Assembly: GCF_003813905.1 (NCBI RefSeq)
Contig: NZ_RPFJ01000002.1
Coordinates: 457,131-521,130, forward strand
DNA from: Aureibaculum marinum
GTDB taxonomy: Bacteria; Bacteroidota; Bacteroidia; Flavobacteriales; Flavobacteriaceae
DNA length: 64,000 bases
Direction of reading: 5' to 3'
The translations under genes were made by a program, and so were the position numbers. This document shows positions 1 through 9,338 of the stretch, in pieces. The notes beneath the pieces were generated by a model that was not told where the DNA came from, did no database searches, and saw only the letters and a program-made list of their open reading frames with translations. Each line of letters starts with the position of its first letter. Position 1 is the stretch's first letter.

Positions 1-1
1 A

Positions 2-280
2 TACGACTTAGTTTCCCCTTCTGCAAAAGTTGTAAATCCTGCTGGTGAATGGAACACATCCATTATTAAAATTAATCACAAAACAAATGAAGGCTCTTCA
101 ACTTTAAATGGTATAGTAATAGCAACTTTTCCACTTCATGGTGAAAAATGGGACAACATGGTTGCCAATTCAAAATTTAAGGATTGGAAAAATTTTGGAA
201 AAATAGCTAAAGGACATATTGGATTGCAAGACCATGGTAACAAAGTATGGTTTAGAAATATAAAAATTAGAAAACTATAA
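2..280 (+). CDS. DUF1080 (3-keto-disaccharide hydrolase) domain protein, C-terminal part
   Basis: Reading frame open from the window edge to a TAA; the start lies outside. The visible 92 residues end in GHIGLQDHGNKVWFRNIKI, the hallmark C-terminus of the DUF1080 / 3-keto-disaccharide hydrolase jelly-roll domain. A GEWN motif near the beginning of the visible part is also typical. Family members are exported or lipoprotein sugar-processing enzymes acting on 3-keto-glycosides. Which sugar is used here cannot be told. Family assignment is firm, exact activity is not. Confidence 0.8.
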   Translation, partial: YDLVSPSAKVVNPAGEWNTSIIKINHKTNEGSSTLNGIVIATFPLHGEKWDNMVANSKFKDWKNFGKIAKGHIGLQDHGNKVWFRNIKIRKL

Positions 281-344
281 TCTGTAAAATAAGTATTTGT
301 TTATAAAAAAACATCAGCGAAACCTACAATCTTAATCTTTAAAT

Positions 345-352
345 TAAATTTG
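345..352 (+). promoter_or_regulatory. Putative -7 box (TAAATTTG) of dtd
   Basis: Exact match to the flavobacterial -7 consensus TAnnTTTG, ending 17 bases before the dtd start codon. No TTG -33 box is visible at the usual 17-23 base distance, so this is a -7-only prediction. Confidence 0.4.
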
Positions 353-369
353 TATTAATAAAGTTTAGC

Positions 370-822
370 ATGAAGGCCGTAATACAAAGAGTTAGTTACG
401 CATCTGTAACTGTTGACAACAAAACTATTTCGTCAATTGAAAATGGACTATTAGTTCTTTTAGGAATAGCAGAAAACGATACAAAAGAAGATATTGAATG
501 GTTATCTAAAAAAATACTAAATCTTCGAATTTTTAATGATGAAAATGAAATAATGAACAAATCGCTTATTGAGGTAGACGGTGATTTAATAATTGTTAGT
601 CAATTCACATTAATTGCTAGTACAAAAAAGGGGAACAGGCCTTCATATATAAAAGCTGCAAAACCAGAGATAGCTACCCCAATTTATGAGCAATTTATTT
701 TGCACACAGAAAAAGCCTTAGGTAAAAAAGTAGGAACGGGAATTTTTGGAGCTGATATGAAAATAAAATTACTCAATGACGGACCAGTAACTATTATAAT
801 TGACACTAAAAACAAATCTTAA
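370..822 (+). CDS. dtd: D-aminoacyl-tRNA deacylase
   Basis: Full-length Dtd (150 residues, the usual size). The enzyme hydrolyses D-amino acids, and glycine mischarged on tRNA-Ala, from tRNA in the cytoplasm as a homodimer. The N-terminus MKAVIQRV, the active-site motif SQFTL (77-81) and the cross-subunit motif NDGPVT with its Gly-Pro (136-141) are all present. It begins 17 bases after a TAnnTTTG box. The following gene starts 89 bases downstream on the same strand and could be cotranscribed. Nothing unusual. Confidence 0.96.
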   Translation: MKAVIQRVSYASVTVDNKTISSIENGLLVLLGIAENDTKEDIEWLSKKILNLRIFNDENEIMNKSLIEVDGDLIIVSQFTLIASTKKGNRPSYIKAAKPEIATPIYEQFILHTEKALGKKVGTGIFGADMKIKLLNDGPVTIIIDTKNKS

Positions 823-911
823 AACACTAATAATCAAAAAGTATATCATACTAAAAACTGCTTTTTAATTCACAATATATTAACACCAAACCTCAACATT
901 CACCACAAACC

Positions 912-2816
912 ATGACCTTTAAAAAGTGCTTACTTTTTGTATTTATTTGTATTTCTCAAATTTCTTTTTCTCAAGATTTTGACGCAAACATTCTGACCAT
1001 TCCTAATAATTTAAAGCAGAATGCTAATTCTGTTGTGCTAAATTCAATGGTTGATGTTGAATTAGAATCTGCAAGAAAAATGACTATTACTCGTAAAAAA
1101 GCAGTAACAGTTTTAAATAAACTTGGTGATTCAAATTCTGAAATTCAAATTTATTATGATTCATCTAATGAGATAAAAGGGGTTAAAGTTTCTATTTATA
1201 ATGCTTCTGGAACCAAAATAAAAGACATTAAAAAACGTGATTTTATAGATAGAAGTGCTGCAGATGGAATTTCACTTTTTAATGATGGCAGGCTAATATA
1301 CTACAAATACACTCCCATCTCGTACCCTTATACTGTTTATTACGAATATGAAGTAGTTTCTTCAAACACGGCATTTATTCCTAGATGGTTTCCATTAAAT
1401 TATTATCAAAGTGTGTTAAAAAGCAGTTATAAAATTACTTTTCCCAATGCTATTAAAATTAATAAATTAGAGAAAAATTTTGAAAATTTTAATATTTCTA
1501 AATCAGAAGAATTAAGTACTTTAAGTTATGAAATCAATAATACTCCCTCAATAAAATATGAAGAGTTAGCCCCAAACTATAGAAACATAATGCCTTGGTT
1601 AATGGTTTCATCAAATAAATATCATTTAGAAGGGGCAGATGGATCAGCCAATAATTGGAAAGACTTTGGAAAATGGAGATATGAGTATTTATTAAACGGA
1701 AAAGATAAAATAAACGCAGCTACTAGCCAAAAAGTAAACAATCTTGTAAAAGATGCTAAAAGTGATATAGAAAAGGCAAAAATTATCTATGATTATGTCC
1801 AAAAGAAAACAAGATATATAAGTGTACAAGAAGGTATTGGAGGCTGGAAACCGATGAAAGCTGATGATGTTGATAGATTAAGTTATGGCGATTGTAAAGG
1901 CTTAACCAACTATACAAAAACGTTATTAGACGCTGTTGGTGTAAAATCAAATTACTCAGTAATATGGGCAGGTGAAGAAAAAAGAAATGTAGAGAAAGAT
2001 ATTTTTTCTATGCAAGGAAATCACGTTATATTAAATATACCAACAGCCAATGGTGATGTATGGTTGGAATGTACAAGCCAAATTAAGCCCTTTGGTTATC
2101 AAGGTACATTTACAGATGATAGAAATGCACTGGTAATTACACCAGAAGGTGGCGAAATTAAAAATACAGGTGCTTATAAAGTTGAAGAAAGTCTTCAACA
2201 TACAGTTGCAAATTATTCTATCAACACAGAGGGTCACTTAGAAGCAAACGTAAAAATAACGTCTAGTGGAATGCAATACAATAATCATTTTAGAATTGAA
2301 AACAATACCAAAAGAGATATAGACGATTATTACAACTCTAATTATTGGGCGTATATAAATAATTTAACAATTGATAATTATAATTTTATAAATAATAAAG
2401 ATAGTATTATATTTAAAGAAAATTTAAAACTAAATGCCTTAAAATATGCCTCCTTTAGTGGGGACAGAATGTTGTTTGTTGTAAATGCCTTTAACCGAGC
2501 ATTAGAAGTTCCAAAACGTTATAGAAATAGAAAACTACCATTTGAAATATCCCGAGGTTTTATTGACAAAGACGAATTTGACATTACATTACCTAATGGT
2601 TATAAGATTGAAGCCCTACCAAACAACCTTAAAATTGAAAACAAGTTTGGAAACTATGAATTAAGTTTTCTAAAAATTAATGAAAATAAAATAAAATACA
2701 CTAGAATATTTAAACTTAACGAAGGCCTTTATAAAGCTGGAGAATACGAAAAGTATAGAAATTTTAGAAAAACAATTGCTAAACAAGATAAAGCAAAGGT
2801 TGTACTTTTAAAATAG
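912..2816 (+). CDS. Exported DUF3857 / transglutaminase-like protein
   Basis: 634 residues: signal peptide ending near FSQ (about residue 20), an N-terminal DUF3857 beta domain (about 50-230), a transglutaminase-like core (about 270-400) and a DUF2569/DUF3858-like beta tail. The core keeps Cys328 in GDCKGL and His371 in GNHVIL; the third catalytic position lies in VWLECT, with Glu where Asp is usual. Such proteins are common in Bacteroidota, often in tandem, and their substrates are unknown; a periplasmic protease or peptide-modifying role is a guess. It is followed 77 bases later by a paralogue with a dead core. Confidence 0.85.
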   Translation: MTFKKCLLFVFICISQISFSQDFDANILTIPNNLKQNANSVVLNSMVDVELESARKMTITRKKAVTVLNKLGDSNSEIQIYYDSSNEIKGVKVSIYNASGTKIKDIKKRDFIDRSAADGISLFNDGRLIYYKYTPISYPYTVYYEYEVVSSNTAFIPRWFPLNYYQSVLKSSYKITFPNAIKINKLEKNFENFNISKSEELSTLSYEINNTPSIKYEELAPNYRNIMPWLMVSSNKYHLEGADGSANNWKDFGKWRYEYLLNGKDKINAATSQKVNNLVKDAKSDIEKAKIIYDYVQKKTRYISVQEGIGGWKPMKADDVDRLSYGDCKGLTNYTKTLLDAVGVKSNYSVIWAGEEKRNVEKDIFSMQGNHVILNIPTANGDVWLECTSQIKPFGYQGTFTDDRNALVITPEGGEIKNTGAYKVEESLQHTVANYSINTEGHLEANVKITSSGMQYNNHFRIENNTKRDIDDYYNSNYWAYINNLTIDNYNFINNKDSIIFKENLKLNALKYASFSGDRMLFVVNAFNRALEVPKRYRNRKLPFEISRGFIDKDEFDITLPNGYKIEALPNNLKIENKFGNYELSFLKINENKIKYTRIFKLNEGLYKAGEYEKYRNFRKTIAKQDKAKVVLLK

Positions 2817-2893
2817 ACCTACAGCTATAAAACTTCCACTAACTAACAAACCTAATTTCAATAAACTACACTTATTGAACAATACTTATTGCA

Positions 2894-4912
2894 ATGAAAA
2901 AATTAATCTCCTCAACATTATTATTTTTATTTCTCACCACAATTATCTTTGCCCAAGATGTAAAATTTGGGAAAGTCAGTAAACAAGAGTTACTAGAAAA
3001 ATATTATCCTACTGACTCATCAGCTAATGCAGCAATTTTATATAAAAAAAGAATATCTTATTTCGATTATATTCAGAATAAAGGTTTTCAGTTAATCACA
3101 GAAGTTCATGAGCGTATTAAAATTTATAACAAGGAAGGTTACGATTGGGCTACCAAAAGAATTTCTTTATACCAAGGGGACGAAGATGAAAAAGTTTCTA
3201 TAAAAGGAAATACTTATAATTTAAGTAACGGTAAAATCGAAAAAACGAAACTCAACAAAAAAGATATTTTTGAAGAAGATGTAAATGATTATTGGTATCG
3301 TAAAAAATTTACTATGCCTAATTTAGCTGAAGGCTGTATTGTTGAATGGGAATATTCTGTTACCTCACCTTATTATTCTCATATTGATGATATGGAATTA
3401 CAGTCTTTTATACCTATTAAATATATAGAATCTAAGGTAGAAACACCAGAATATTTTGTATTTAAAAATGTAATGAAAGGCTACTATCCTATTAATTTAG
3501 AAAGAAGCACTAAATCGTCTTACATTACATTTAACTTTAAAGAAAGAACTGGAGGTAGCAGCTTTGCAAACGGAAATGTTAAAACCAATTATAATCAAGA
3601 AAAAGTAAATTTCAAAACGAATGTAATAGAATGCACACTAAAAGATGTACCTGCATTAAAAGAAGAACCCTATGTTAACAACATTAATAATTATATAACT
3701 GCATTAAAATTTGAACTGACAAGTACAAAATTCCCTAATTCCAGTTTAAAGTTTTACAGTACTACATGGGAAGATGTGACTAAGACAATTTACCAAAACA
3801 GTAATTTTGGTGGACAACTTGATAAAAAATCACATTTTAAAGATGACTTAGCATCATTAATAAATTTAACCGCTCCAGATAACGAAAAAATTGCCAAAAT
3901 TTTCCAGTTTGTAAAAGAAAAAATCAAATGGAATAATTATAAAGGACTTTATACTATTGATGGTGTTAGAAAAGCTTATAAAGATGGAGTGGGCAATGTT
4001 GCAGAAATTAATTTGACGTTAGTAGCCATGTTACGTGAAGCAAATTTAAAGGCAAATCCTATTTTAATAAGCACAAGAGACCATGGCATTCCTATTTTTC
4101 CAACCAATGACGGGTTTAATTATGTAATTGCTGGCGTAGAAAGTGCTTCTGGGATAATATTACTAGATGCTACTGAAAAATACAGTACACCAAACATTCT
4201 CCCTCTGAGAGATTTAAACTGGAATGGTAGAATTGTAAGAGAAAATGGTAGTTCTAGTGAAATAAATCTTTTCCCAAAAAAAGCTGCTCAAAAGAATGTA
4301 TTTCTAGTAGGAAAAATAGATAATGAAGGTAACTTTACTGGGCAAGAAAGATTAGGCCTTAGTAATTTATTAGGTTTAAATGCCAGAAGTAAGAATAACA
4401 ACGTTAATGAAAATGATTTAATTGGTATTTTCGAAAAAGAAAATGACAATATAGAAATTGATAAATTCAAAACCAATAATCAAGACAATATTTACAAACC
4501 CATTTATTATCAATTTAATTTTGAAAGTGATAATCAGGTAGAAATTATTGGTGATAAAATGTATTTTTCACCATTATTTTATCACACAGAGAAGGAAAAT
4601 CCTTTCAAGTTAGAAATCAGACAATTTCCTGTTGATTTCGGCACTCCTTTTCAAGAAAAATACAACGTAACAGTAACACTGCCTGAAGGTTACAAAATTG
4701 AATCACTTCCAGAAAACGTATCATTTTCAACTGAAGATAATTTTGGTAACTATATGTTTATATGCAAAGCAATAGAACACAAACTTCAAATAGTGTCTAC
4801 ACTTAAAATGAATGTTCCTATTATAGCTCCAAACTATTACAGGTCTATAAAAGAACTTTATAAACAAATGATAAACAAACAGTTAGAGAAAGTTGTACTT
4901 ACAAAAATTTAA
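2894..4912 (+). CDS. Exported DUF3857 protein with inactive transglutaminase-like domain
   Basis: 672 residues with a signal peptide (cleavage near IFAQ, residue 21), DUF3857 (about 55-240) and a transglutaminase-like domain (about 320-440). At the catalytic Cys position the motif reads GNVAEIN, placing Val369 where the upstream paralogue has Cys; the His position reads FNYV (Tyr). The Asp equivalent in LLDAT remains. It is therefore predicted to be a pseudoenzyme, probably a partner of the upstream active-looking copy. Its last 4 bases overlap the end of the convergent small Cys-rich gene. Confidence 0.82.
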   Translation: MKKLISSTLLFLFLTTIIFAQDVKFGKVSKQELLEKYYPTDSSANAAILYKKRISYFDYIQNKGFQLITEVHERIKIYNKEGYDWATKRISLYQGDEDEKVSIKGNTYNLSNGKIEKTKLNKKDIFEEDVNDYWYRKKFTMPNLAEGCIVEWEYSVTSPYYSHIDDMELQSFIPIKYIESKVETPEYFVFKNVMKGYYPINLERSTKSSYITFNFKERTGGSSFANGNVKTNYNQEKVNFKTNVIECTLKDVPALKEEPYVNNINNYITALKFELTSTKFPNSSLKFYSTTWEDVTKTIYQNSNFGGQLDKKSHFKDDLASLINLTAPDNEKIAKIFQFVKEKIKWNNYKGLYTIDGVRKAYKDGVGNVAEINLTLVAMLREANLKANPILISTRDHGIPIFPTNDGFNYVIAGVESASGIILLDATEKYSTPNILPLRDLNWNGRIVRENGSSSEINLFPKKAAQKNVFLVGKIDNEGNFTGQERLGLSNLLGLNARSKNNNVNENDLIGIFEKENDNIEIDKFKTNNQDNIYKPIYYQFNFESDNQVEIIGDKMYFSPLFYHTEKENPFKLEIRQFPVDFGTPFQEKYNVTVTLPEGYKIESLPENVSFSTEDNFGNYMFICKAIEHKLQIVSTLKMNVPIIAPNYYRSIKELYKQMINKQLEKVVLTKI

Positions 4913-5025
4913 CATCCACAATCAGTACCACAACCAGACTTTTTCTTAGGCTTAAATAGAAATTTTCTTATTAAAAAAAACAAGGCCAATGCTACTGCTA
5001 TGTAAACTAAAATATTTTGAATCAT
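4909..5025 (-). CDS. FeoB-associated Cys-rich membrane protein (38 aa)
   Basis: A 38-residue gene just downstream of feoB (4-base gap, same strand). It encodes one transmembrane helix (MIQNILVYIAVALALFFLI), a basic stretch FKPKKK, and a Cys tail SGCGTDCGC. This is the architecture of the FeoB_associated family (PF12669), thought to assist Fe(II) uptake by FeoB, perhaps by handling iron at the membrane. The gene order feoA-feoB-this is the usual one. Its stop overlaps the convergent DUF3857 gene. Confidence 0.85.
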   Translation of the reverse strand: MIQNILVYIAVALALFFLIRKFLFKPKKKSGCGTDCGC

Positions 5026-5029
5026 AATA

Positions 5030-7135
5030 TTAACTTAGAATTGTGAACGTGATAAAAGAGGCCACATAAGCCAAGGTAGTCATTCCAAAAAGCTGCAACA
5101 ATGGCCATTTCCAGCCATTAGTTTCTTTTTTTACAATGGCCAATGTAGCGGCACATTGCATGGCAAAGGCATAAAAAACTAATAATGACATCCCTACAGG
5201 AAAGCTAAAACGTTTTTGACCCGTTTCTGGATTAATTTCAGCTTCCATACGTTGTCTAATAGTATTACTTTCATCATCCTCAACACTATAAATAGTTGCT
5301 AAAGTTCCAACAAAAACTTCTCTCGCCGCAAAAGAAGTTAATAGTGCAATACCTATTTTCCAATCATATCCTAAAGGTTTTATAATAGGCTCTATAGTTT
5401 TGCCAGCAATTCCTATATAAGAATTTTCTAGTTTATAACTCGCTATCATATGATCAATATCTTCTTGGCTTAACTGAGTATTTTCAACCTGTTTATTTAT
5501 AGTTTCTTCAGCATTTTTAAAAGCTGTTGGTCCATTGGAAGCCAAGAACCAAAGTATAATAGAAATGGCTAATATAATTTTTCCTGCTCCAAATACAAAA
5601 GCCTTAGTTTTTTGTACAACATTAAAACCAACATTTTTTAACGATGGTATTTTATATGCAGGCATTTCAATAACAAAAAAGCTCTTTCCTTTTACTTTTA
5701 AAGTTTTGCTTAATAACCAGCCAGATGTAATAGCGGCTGTAAACCCTAATAGATATAAACACATTAATGCTAACCCTTGTAAACTAAACACCCCCAAGAC
5801 ACGTTGTTGAGGAATAATTAGAGCAATTAAAATTGCATAAACGGGTAAACGTGCAGAACAAGTTATAAAGGGAGTAACCAATATAGTAACCAACCTCTCT
5901 TTCCATCCTTCAATATTTCTTGCGGCCATAATAGCAGGAATTGCACAAGCCGTACCAGAAACTAGTGGAACCACACTTTTACCACTCATACCAAACTGAC
6001 GCATAATTTTATCCATTAAAAAAACAACTCTACTCATATAGCCTGTTTCTTCAAGAATACCAATTAACAAAAATAAAATAGCAATTTGTGGAATAAAAAT
6101 AACTACCCCACCAATACCTGGAATTATACCTTCAGCCAATAAATTAGTAAATACACCTGCTGGAAGTTGATTTTTGGTCCATTCGCTTAAATTAGCAAAT
6201 GTGGCATCTATTAAGTCCATGGGCATGGTTGCCCAATCAAAAATAGATTGAAAAATTAATAATAATATGGTAGCAAAAATAACATAACCAAAAACCCTAT
6301 GCGTCAATACTTTATCTATTTTATGCCGTAAACCGGTTGCTTCTTCTGCATTTACTTCGTATGTCTTTTTTAAAATATTATTGATGTATTGATAGCGTAG
6401 AATAGTTTCTCTATTCTGCATTTTTTTTAACCTAATGGGATCTGTTTTAAAATCGTTAATCCGATTTATAAATTTTTCAGGAACCGAAGTTAGATTATGA
6501 TTTTGAGTAATTAAAAGCCAAGCTTTGTACATAGAAGTATCACTAAACTTTTCTTTTAATTCTTTAAAAAATGAAGCATCTATCCTATCAGCAATTTCGG
6601 CAATTTTAAGTGTATTGGCTTTTTTATAATTTAATATTGCCTTTTTTACCTCCTCAATACCTATTCTTTTTCGAGCACTGACTAAAATCACTTCTGATTT
6701 TAATTCTTTTTTTAGCAATTCTATATCTAAAGAAATACCTTTCTTTTTCATCCTGTCAGACATATTAACTACTAAAATAGCAGGTATTTCTAAATCTTTA
6801 ATTTGGCTAAATAAAAATAAATTCCTTTTTAAGTTCTCAACATCAGCTACTACAACTACTACATCAGGATAATTACTTTTATCAATACTTAAAAAAGTTT
6901 GTAAAACAATATTTTCATCTAAACTGGAAGGATTAATACTATACGTTCCTGGTAAGTCTGTAATATTAGCCTTAGTTTTATTATCTAATTTTGCGATGCC
7001 TGTTTTTTTCTCTACCGTTACCCCTGGGTAATTGCTTACCTTTTGATTTAAACCAGTTAACTGATTAAACAAGAGTGACTTACCGGTATTTGGATTGCCG
7101 ACTAGAGCAACATTTATGACTTCAGAATGTCGCAT
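5030..7135 (-). CDS. feoB: Ferrous iron transport protein B
   Basis: 701-residue polytopic membrane protein that imports Fe(II). The N-terminal G domain has the P-loop GNPNTGKS (13-20), the G2/G3 region ending in DLPGTYS and a G4-like NMSD. The membrane part carries the Gate and core motifs with Cys (GTACAIPA, FITCSARLPVY) that are conserved in FeoB. Length fits Bacteroidota FeoB. The start overlaps the end of feoA by 22 bases, implying translational coupling. Repression by iron is expected from the family, but I see no clear operator. Confidence 0.97.
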   Translation of the reverse strand: MRHSEVINVALVGNPNTGKSLLFNQLTGLNQKVSNYPGVTVEKKTGIAKLDNKTKANITDLPGTYSINPSSLDENIVLQTFLSIDKSNYPDVVVVVADVENLKRNLFLFSQIKDLEIPAILVVNMSDRMKKKGISLDIELLKKELKSEVILVSARKRIGIEEVKKAILNYKKANTLKIAEIADRIDASFFKELKEKFSDTSMYKAWLLITQNHNLTSVPEKFINRINDFKTDPIRLKKMQNRETILRYQYINNILKKTYEVNAEEATGLRHKIDKVLTHRVFGYVIFATILLLIFQSIFDWATMPMDLIDATFANLSEWTKNQLPAGVFTNLLAEGIIPGIGGVVIFIPQIAILFLLIGILEETGYMSRVVFLMDKIMRQFGMSGKSVVPLVSGTACAIPAIMAARNIEGWKERLVTILVTPFITCSARLPVYAILIALIIPQQRVLGVFSLQGLALMCLYLLGFTAAITSGWLLSKTLKVKGKSFFVIEMPAYKIPSLKNVGFNVVQKTKAFVFGAGKIILAISIILWFLASNGPTAFKNAEETINKQVENTQLSQEDIDHMIASYKLENSYIGIAGKTIEPIIKPLGYDWKIGIALLTSFAAREVFVGTLATIYSVEDDESNTIRQRMEAEINPETGQKRFSFPVGMSLLVFYAFAMQCAATLAIVKKETNGWKWPLLQLFGMTTLAYVASFITFTILS

Positions 7136-7368
7136 AAATTTTTTATTTTGGTAACTTTTATAAGCGAAGCTGTCTCTTTTCTTATAGCTAAATGACTTCC
7201 ATTTACTTTAATGTATAAAGGATCTTTTAAAGGTGCTATTTGTAGTAATTCTACCTCTTTGCCTGGTAAACACCCCATTTCTAAAAGTTTTAAAGGTACA
7301 CTATCAAAGGGAATCTCTTCAATTATCCCAATTTCTCCGACTATAAAATCTGCTAAAGTTGAATACAA
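7114..7368 (-). CDS. feoA: Ferrous iron transport protein A
   Basis: 84-residue SH3-like FeoA domain protein, a cytoplasmic partner of FeoB. The sequence shows the typical GxVGEIGxI start, a central MGCLPGKEVELLQIAPLKDP and a C-terminal LAIRKETASLIKV. It is first gene of the feoA-feoB-Cys-rich operon and overlaps feoB by 22 bases. The stretch upstream holds only a one-mismatch -7 box on the minus strand (TATTTTCG). Confidence 0.94.
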   Translation of the reverse strand: MYSTLADFIVGEIGIIEEIPFDSVPLKLLEMGCLPGKEVELLQIAPLKDPLYIKVNGSHLAIRKETASLIKVTKIKNLCDILKS

Positions 7369-7464
7369 TTTTTATTTAGATTGATTATAAATACTGTGCG
7401 AAAATACGTAATTTTTAATAAACTGAAGTGATAAATATCATGAAGTAATTCAATTTAATAATTT

Positions 7465-8139
7465 TTACTTATTTTTTTTCAACAATTCAATATCTTTTAT
7501 AATTTGTTGGATATCTTCTTTATTGGTACCATCATAATATCCTCTAATTTGACGGTCTTTATCTACCAAAATAAACTGCTCTGTATGAATAAAGTCTTGG
7601 GCACCACCATCACCTTCATCTAAAACAGCAAAATAGGATTTTCTTGCTAAGTTATAAATTTGTTTTTTATCTCCTGTAACCAAATTCCATTTACTGTCAA
7701 TTACACCTTTCTTATCTGCATATGCCCTCAAAACAGAAACACTATCAATATCAGGTGTTACTGAGTGAGATAGAAATTTTACCGTACTATCATTTTTAAA
7801 ATACTCCTGCAAATCACTCATATTGGTAGTCATCACTGGACATATGGTCTGACATCTTGTAAAAAAGAAATCAGCTACATATATTTTATTTTCATAATCT
7901 TTTTGGGTAATAATTTCTCCATTTTGATTGATTAATTTAAAGTCTGCAATTTTATGATTGTATCTAATATGCTTGACAGAATCATCAACCAATCTTGGAT
8001 TAACATCGGCAGGGTTGTAAACCGGTAATTTCTTTTTAGGAGTTAATAGAAAAACACCAATTATCACTAAAATCACAAACAGAACTCCAATTCTTAGTAT
8101 AGTTGGAACCGATTTTTTAAAGAATGATAAATCCATCAC
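7465..8139 (-). CDS. SCO1/SenC family copper/thiol protein
   Basis: 224 residues with one N-terminal transmembrane anchor (about 15-33) and a thioredoxin-like SCO domain facing the periplasm. The copper/redox motif CxxxC is Cys96-Cys100 (RCQTICP), and the third ligand is His185 in DFIHTEQF. SCO proteins deliver copper to the CuA site of cytochrome c oxidase or act as thiol reductants. No oxidase genes are nearby. It is transcribed divergently from the M1-like gene, and the intergenic region contains a -7 box for each direction. Confidence 0.92.
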   Translation of the reverse strand: MMDLSFFKKSVPTILRIGVLFVILVIIGVFLLTPKKKLPVYNPADVNPRLVDDSVKHIRYNHKIADFKLINQNGEIITQKDYENKIYVADFFFTRCQTICPVMTTNMSDLQEYFKNDSTVKFLSHSVTPDIDSVSVLRAYADKKGVIDSKWNLVTGDKKQIYNLARKSYFAVLDEGDGGAQDFIHTEQFILVDKDRQIRGYYDGTNKEDIQQIIKDIELLKKNK

Positions 8140-8149
8140 ATTTTTTTTA

Positions 8150-8157
8150 TATCTTTG
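8150..8157 (+). promoter_or_regulatory. Putative -7 box (TATCTTTG) of the M1-like gene
   Basis: Exact TAnnTTTG on the plus strand. Transcription would start near 8163, after the first possible ATG at 8155, which supports the start codon at 8200. Confidence 0.45.
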
Positions 8158-8185
8158 GGGCTACTTTGCTTCTCCCAACCTTTTG

Positions 8186-8193
8186 CAAAGTTA
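8186..8193 (-). promoter_or_regulatory. Putative -7 box (TAACTTTG) of the SCO1-like gene
   Basis: Exact TAnnTTTG on the minus strand in the divergent region, about 46 bases before the SCO1-like start. The two divergent -7 boxes lie 28 bases apart, so the transcripts would overlap at their 5' ends. Confidence 0.4.
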
Positions 8194-8199
8194 TTGTTT

Positions 8200-9129
8200 A
8201 TGAAGAAAAAATTACCCCTAATTCTAATAATTTTTTCATGTTTATCTTTTAGTCAAGAGAATTTAAATATACATGATATTTATCTTCAGGAATTAATTAC
8301 ACTTTCTGATGATGAATCAGTTATTAATATTGACTCAGAAGATTTAGAGTGGCGTAAAGCTACCGTTGAAAAAATTACAAACGAACATTATAAAGAACCC
8401 AGTTTTTTAAAAATGGCTATGGTGTTACATATGCTAAAATATAAATTGGGTGACGAGAACTTTTCTAATAGTATAGACGCATACCTATTAAAGTTAAATG
8501 AAAATAATAGTACTGTTTCCATTAAAGATTTTCAACAATCTACCGAAGAATTAACAGGAGAAGATTTATCTGATTTTTTTAATGATTGGACTGTTGGTAA
8601 AGGATTTCCTTCATACGAAATAACTTGGTTTCAGAGTAAAAAAAATAATGAAATTAATATTATAGTGTCACAAACGCAATCTGACACATCAGTATCTTTC
8701 TTTGAAATGCCTATACCTATAAAGGTAAGTAATAGCGATGGCGACTCACTAATAATAAGACTTAAACTTTCTGAAAATAAACAGAGTTTTACAGGAATGG
8801 TGCCTTTTCAAATAGATCAGGTTGAAGTAGACCCAGAATATCACATTATTAGTAAAAATAACAGCGTTAAAAACGGGGTTGATCAAGAGGTTCTAAGCAG
8901 TAATATTTCTTTATACCCTAATCCAACTAAAAATGCTATAAACATTCAAAATAATAGTGATGCAATTGTAGAAAAAGTATCTATTTACAATATGTTAGGT
9001 AAATTAGTATTAGAAGAAAGTAATCCGCTGCTAGCCATTAATTTAAAACCACTTTCATTTGGTATACATTTAGTAAAAATAGAAACCAATCAAGGGGTTT
9101 TACACAAAACAATACTAAAAGAAGAATAA
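8200..9129 (+). CDS. Shortened M1-peptidase-like protein with T9SS sorting domain
   Basis: 309 residues. A signal peptide (MKKKLPLILIIFSCLSFSQ) leads almost directly into a segment resembling the C-terminal half of M1 aminopeptidases: KMAMVLHMLKYKLGDENF, then DLSDFFNDWTVGKGFPSYEI. This is followed by a beta domain and a T9SS type A sorting domain (LYPNPTKNAINI to the C-terminal KTILKEE). The zinc motif HExxH and the GAMEN region are absent. The upstream ATG at 8155 is rejected because a -7 box overlaps it. Probably a surface or secreted non-peptidase relic or binding protein. Confidence 0.75.
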   Translation: MKKKLPLILIIFSCLSFSQENLNIHDIYLQELITLSDDESVINIDSEDLEWRKATVEKITNEHYKEPSFLKMAMVLHMLKYKLGDENFSNSIDAYLLKLNENNSTVSIKDFQQSTEELTGEDLSDFFNDWTVGKGFPSYEITWFQSKKNNEINIIVSQTQSDTSVSFFEMPIPIKVSNSDGDSLIIRLKLSENKQSFTGMVPFQIDQVEVDPEYHIISKNNSVKNGVDQEVLSSNISLYPNPTKNAINIQNNSDAIVEKVSIYNMLGKLVLEESNPLLAINLKPLSFGIHLVKIETNQGVLHKTILKEE

Positions 9130-9299
9130 TTTTCAACCTATAGATTAAAGTAAAACTTGTTGAAACTTCAACTATTCTGAGTAAAAGATTTATACTATTA
9201 AATTCATAACATTTTTTAATTCAGACATCTATATTTAAACGTAATCATTTTAACAAACATTTTACGTAACACATTTTAATCTAATTATTTATAAAACCT

Positions 9300-9307
9300 T
9301 ACATTTG
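9300..9307 (+). promoter_or_regulatory. Putative -7 box (TACATTTG) of rseP
   Basis: Exact TAnnTTTG, ending 31 bases before the rseP start. The 209-base intergenic region holds no other gene that I can see. Confidence 0.4.
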
Positions 9308-9338
9308 CAAACTGATTTTTAAAACGATTTTATAGAAG

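Noticed and set aside
8155..8199. Upstream start for the M1-like protein
   Set aside because: It overlaps the -7 box TATCTTTG, and the start at 8200 gives a perfect signal peptide.
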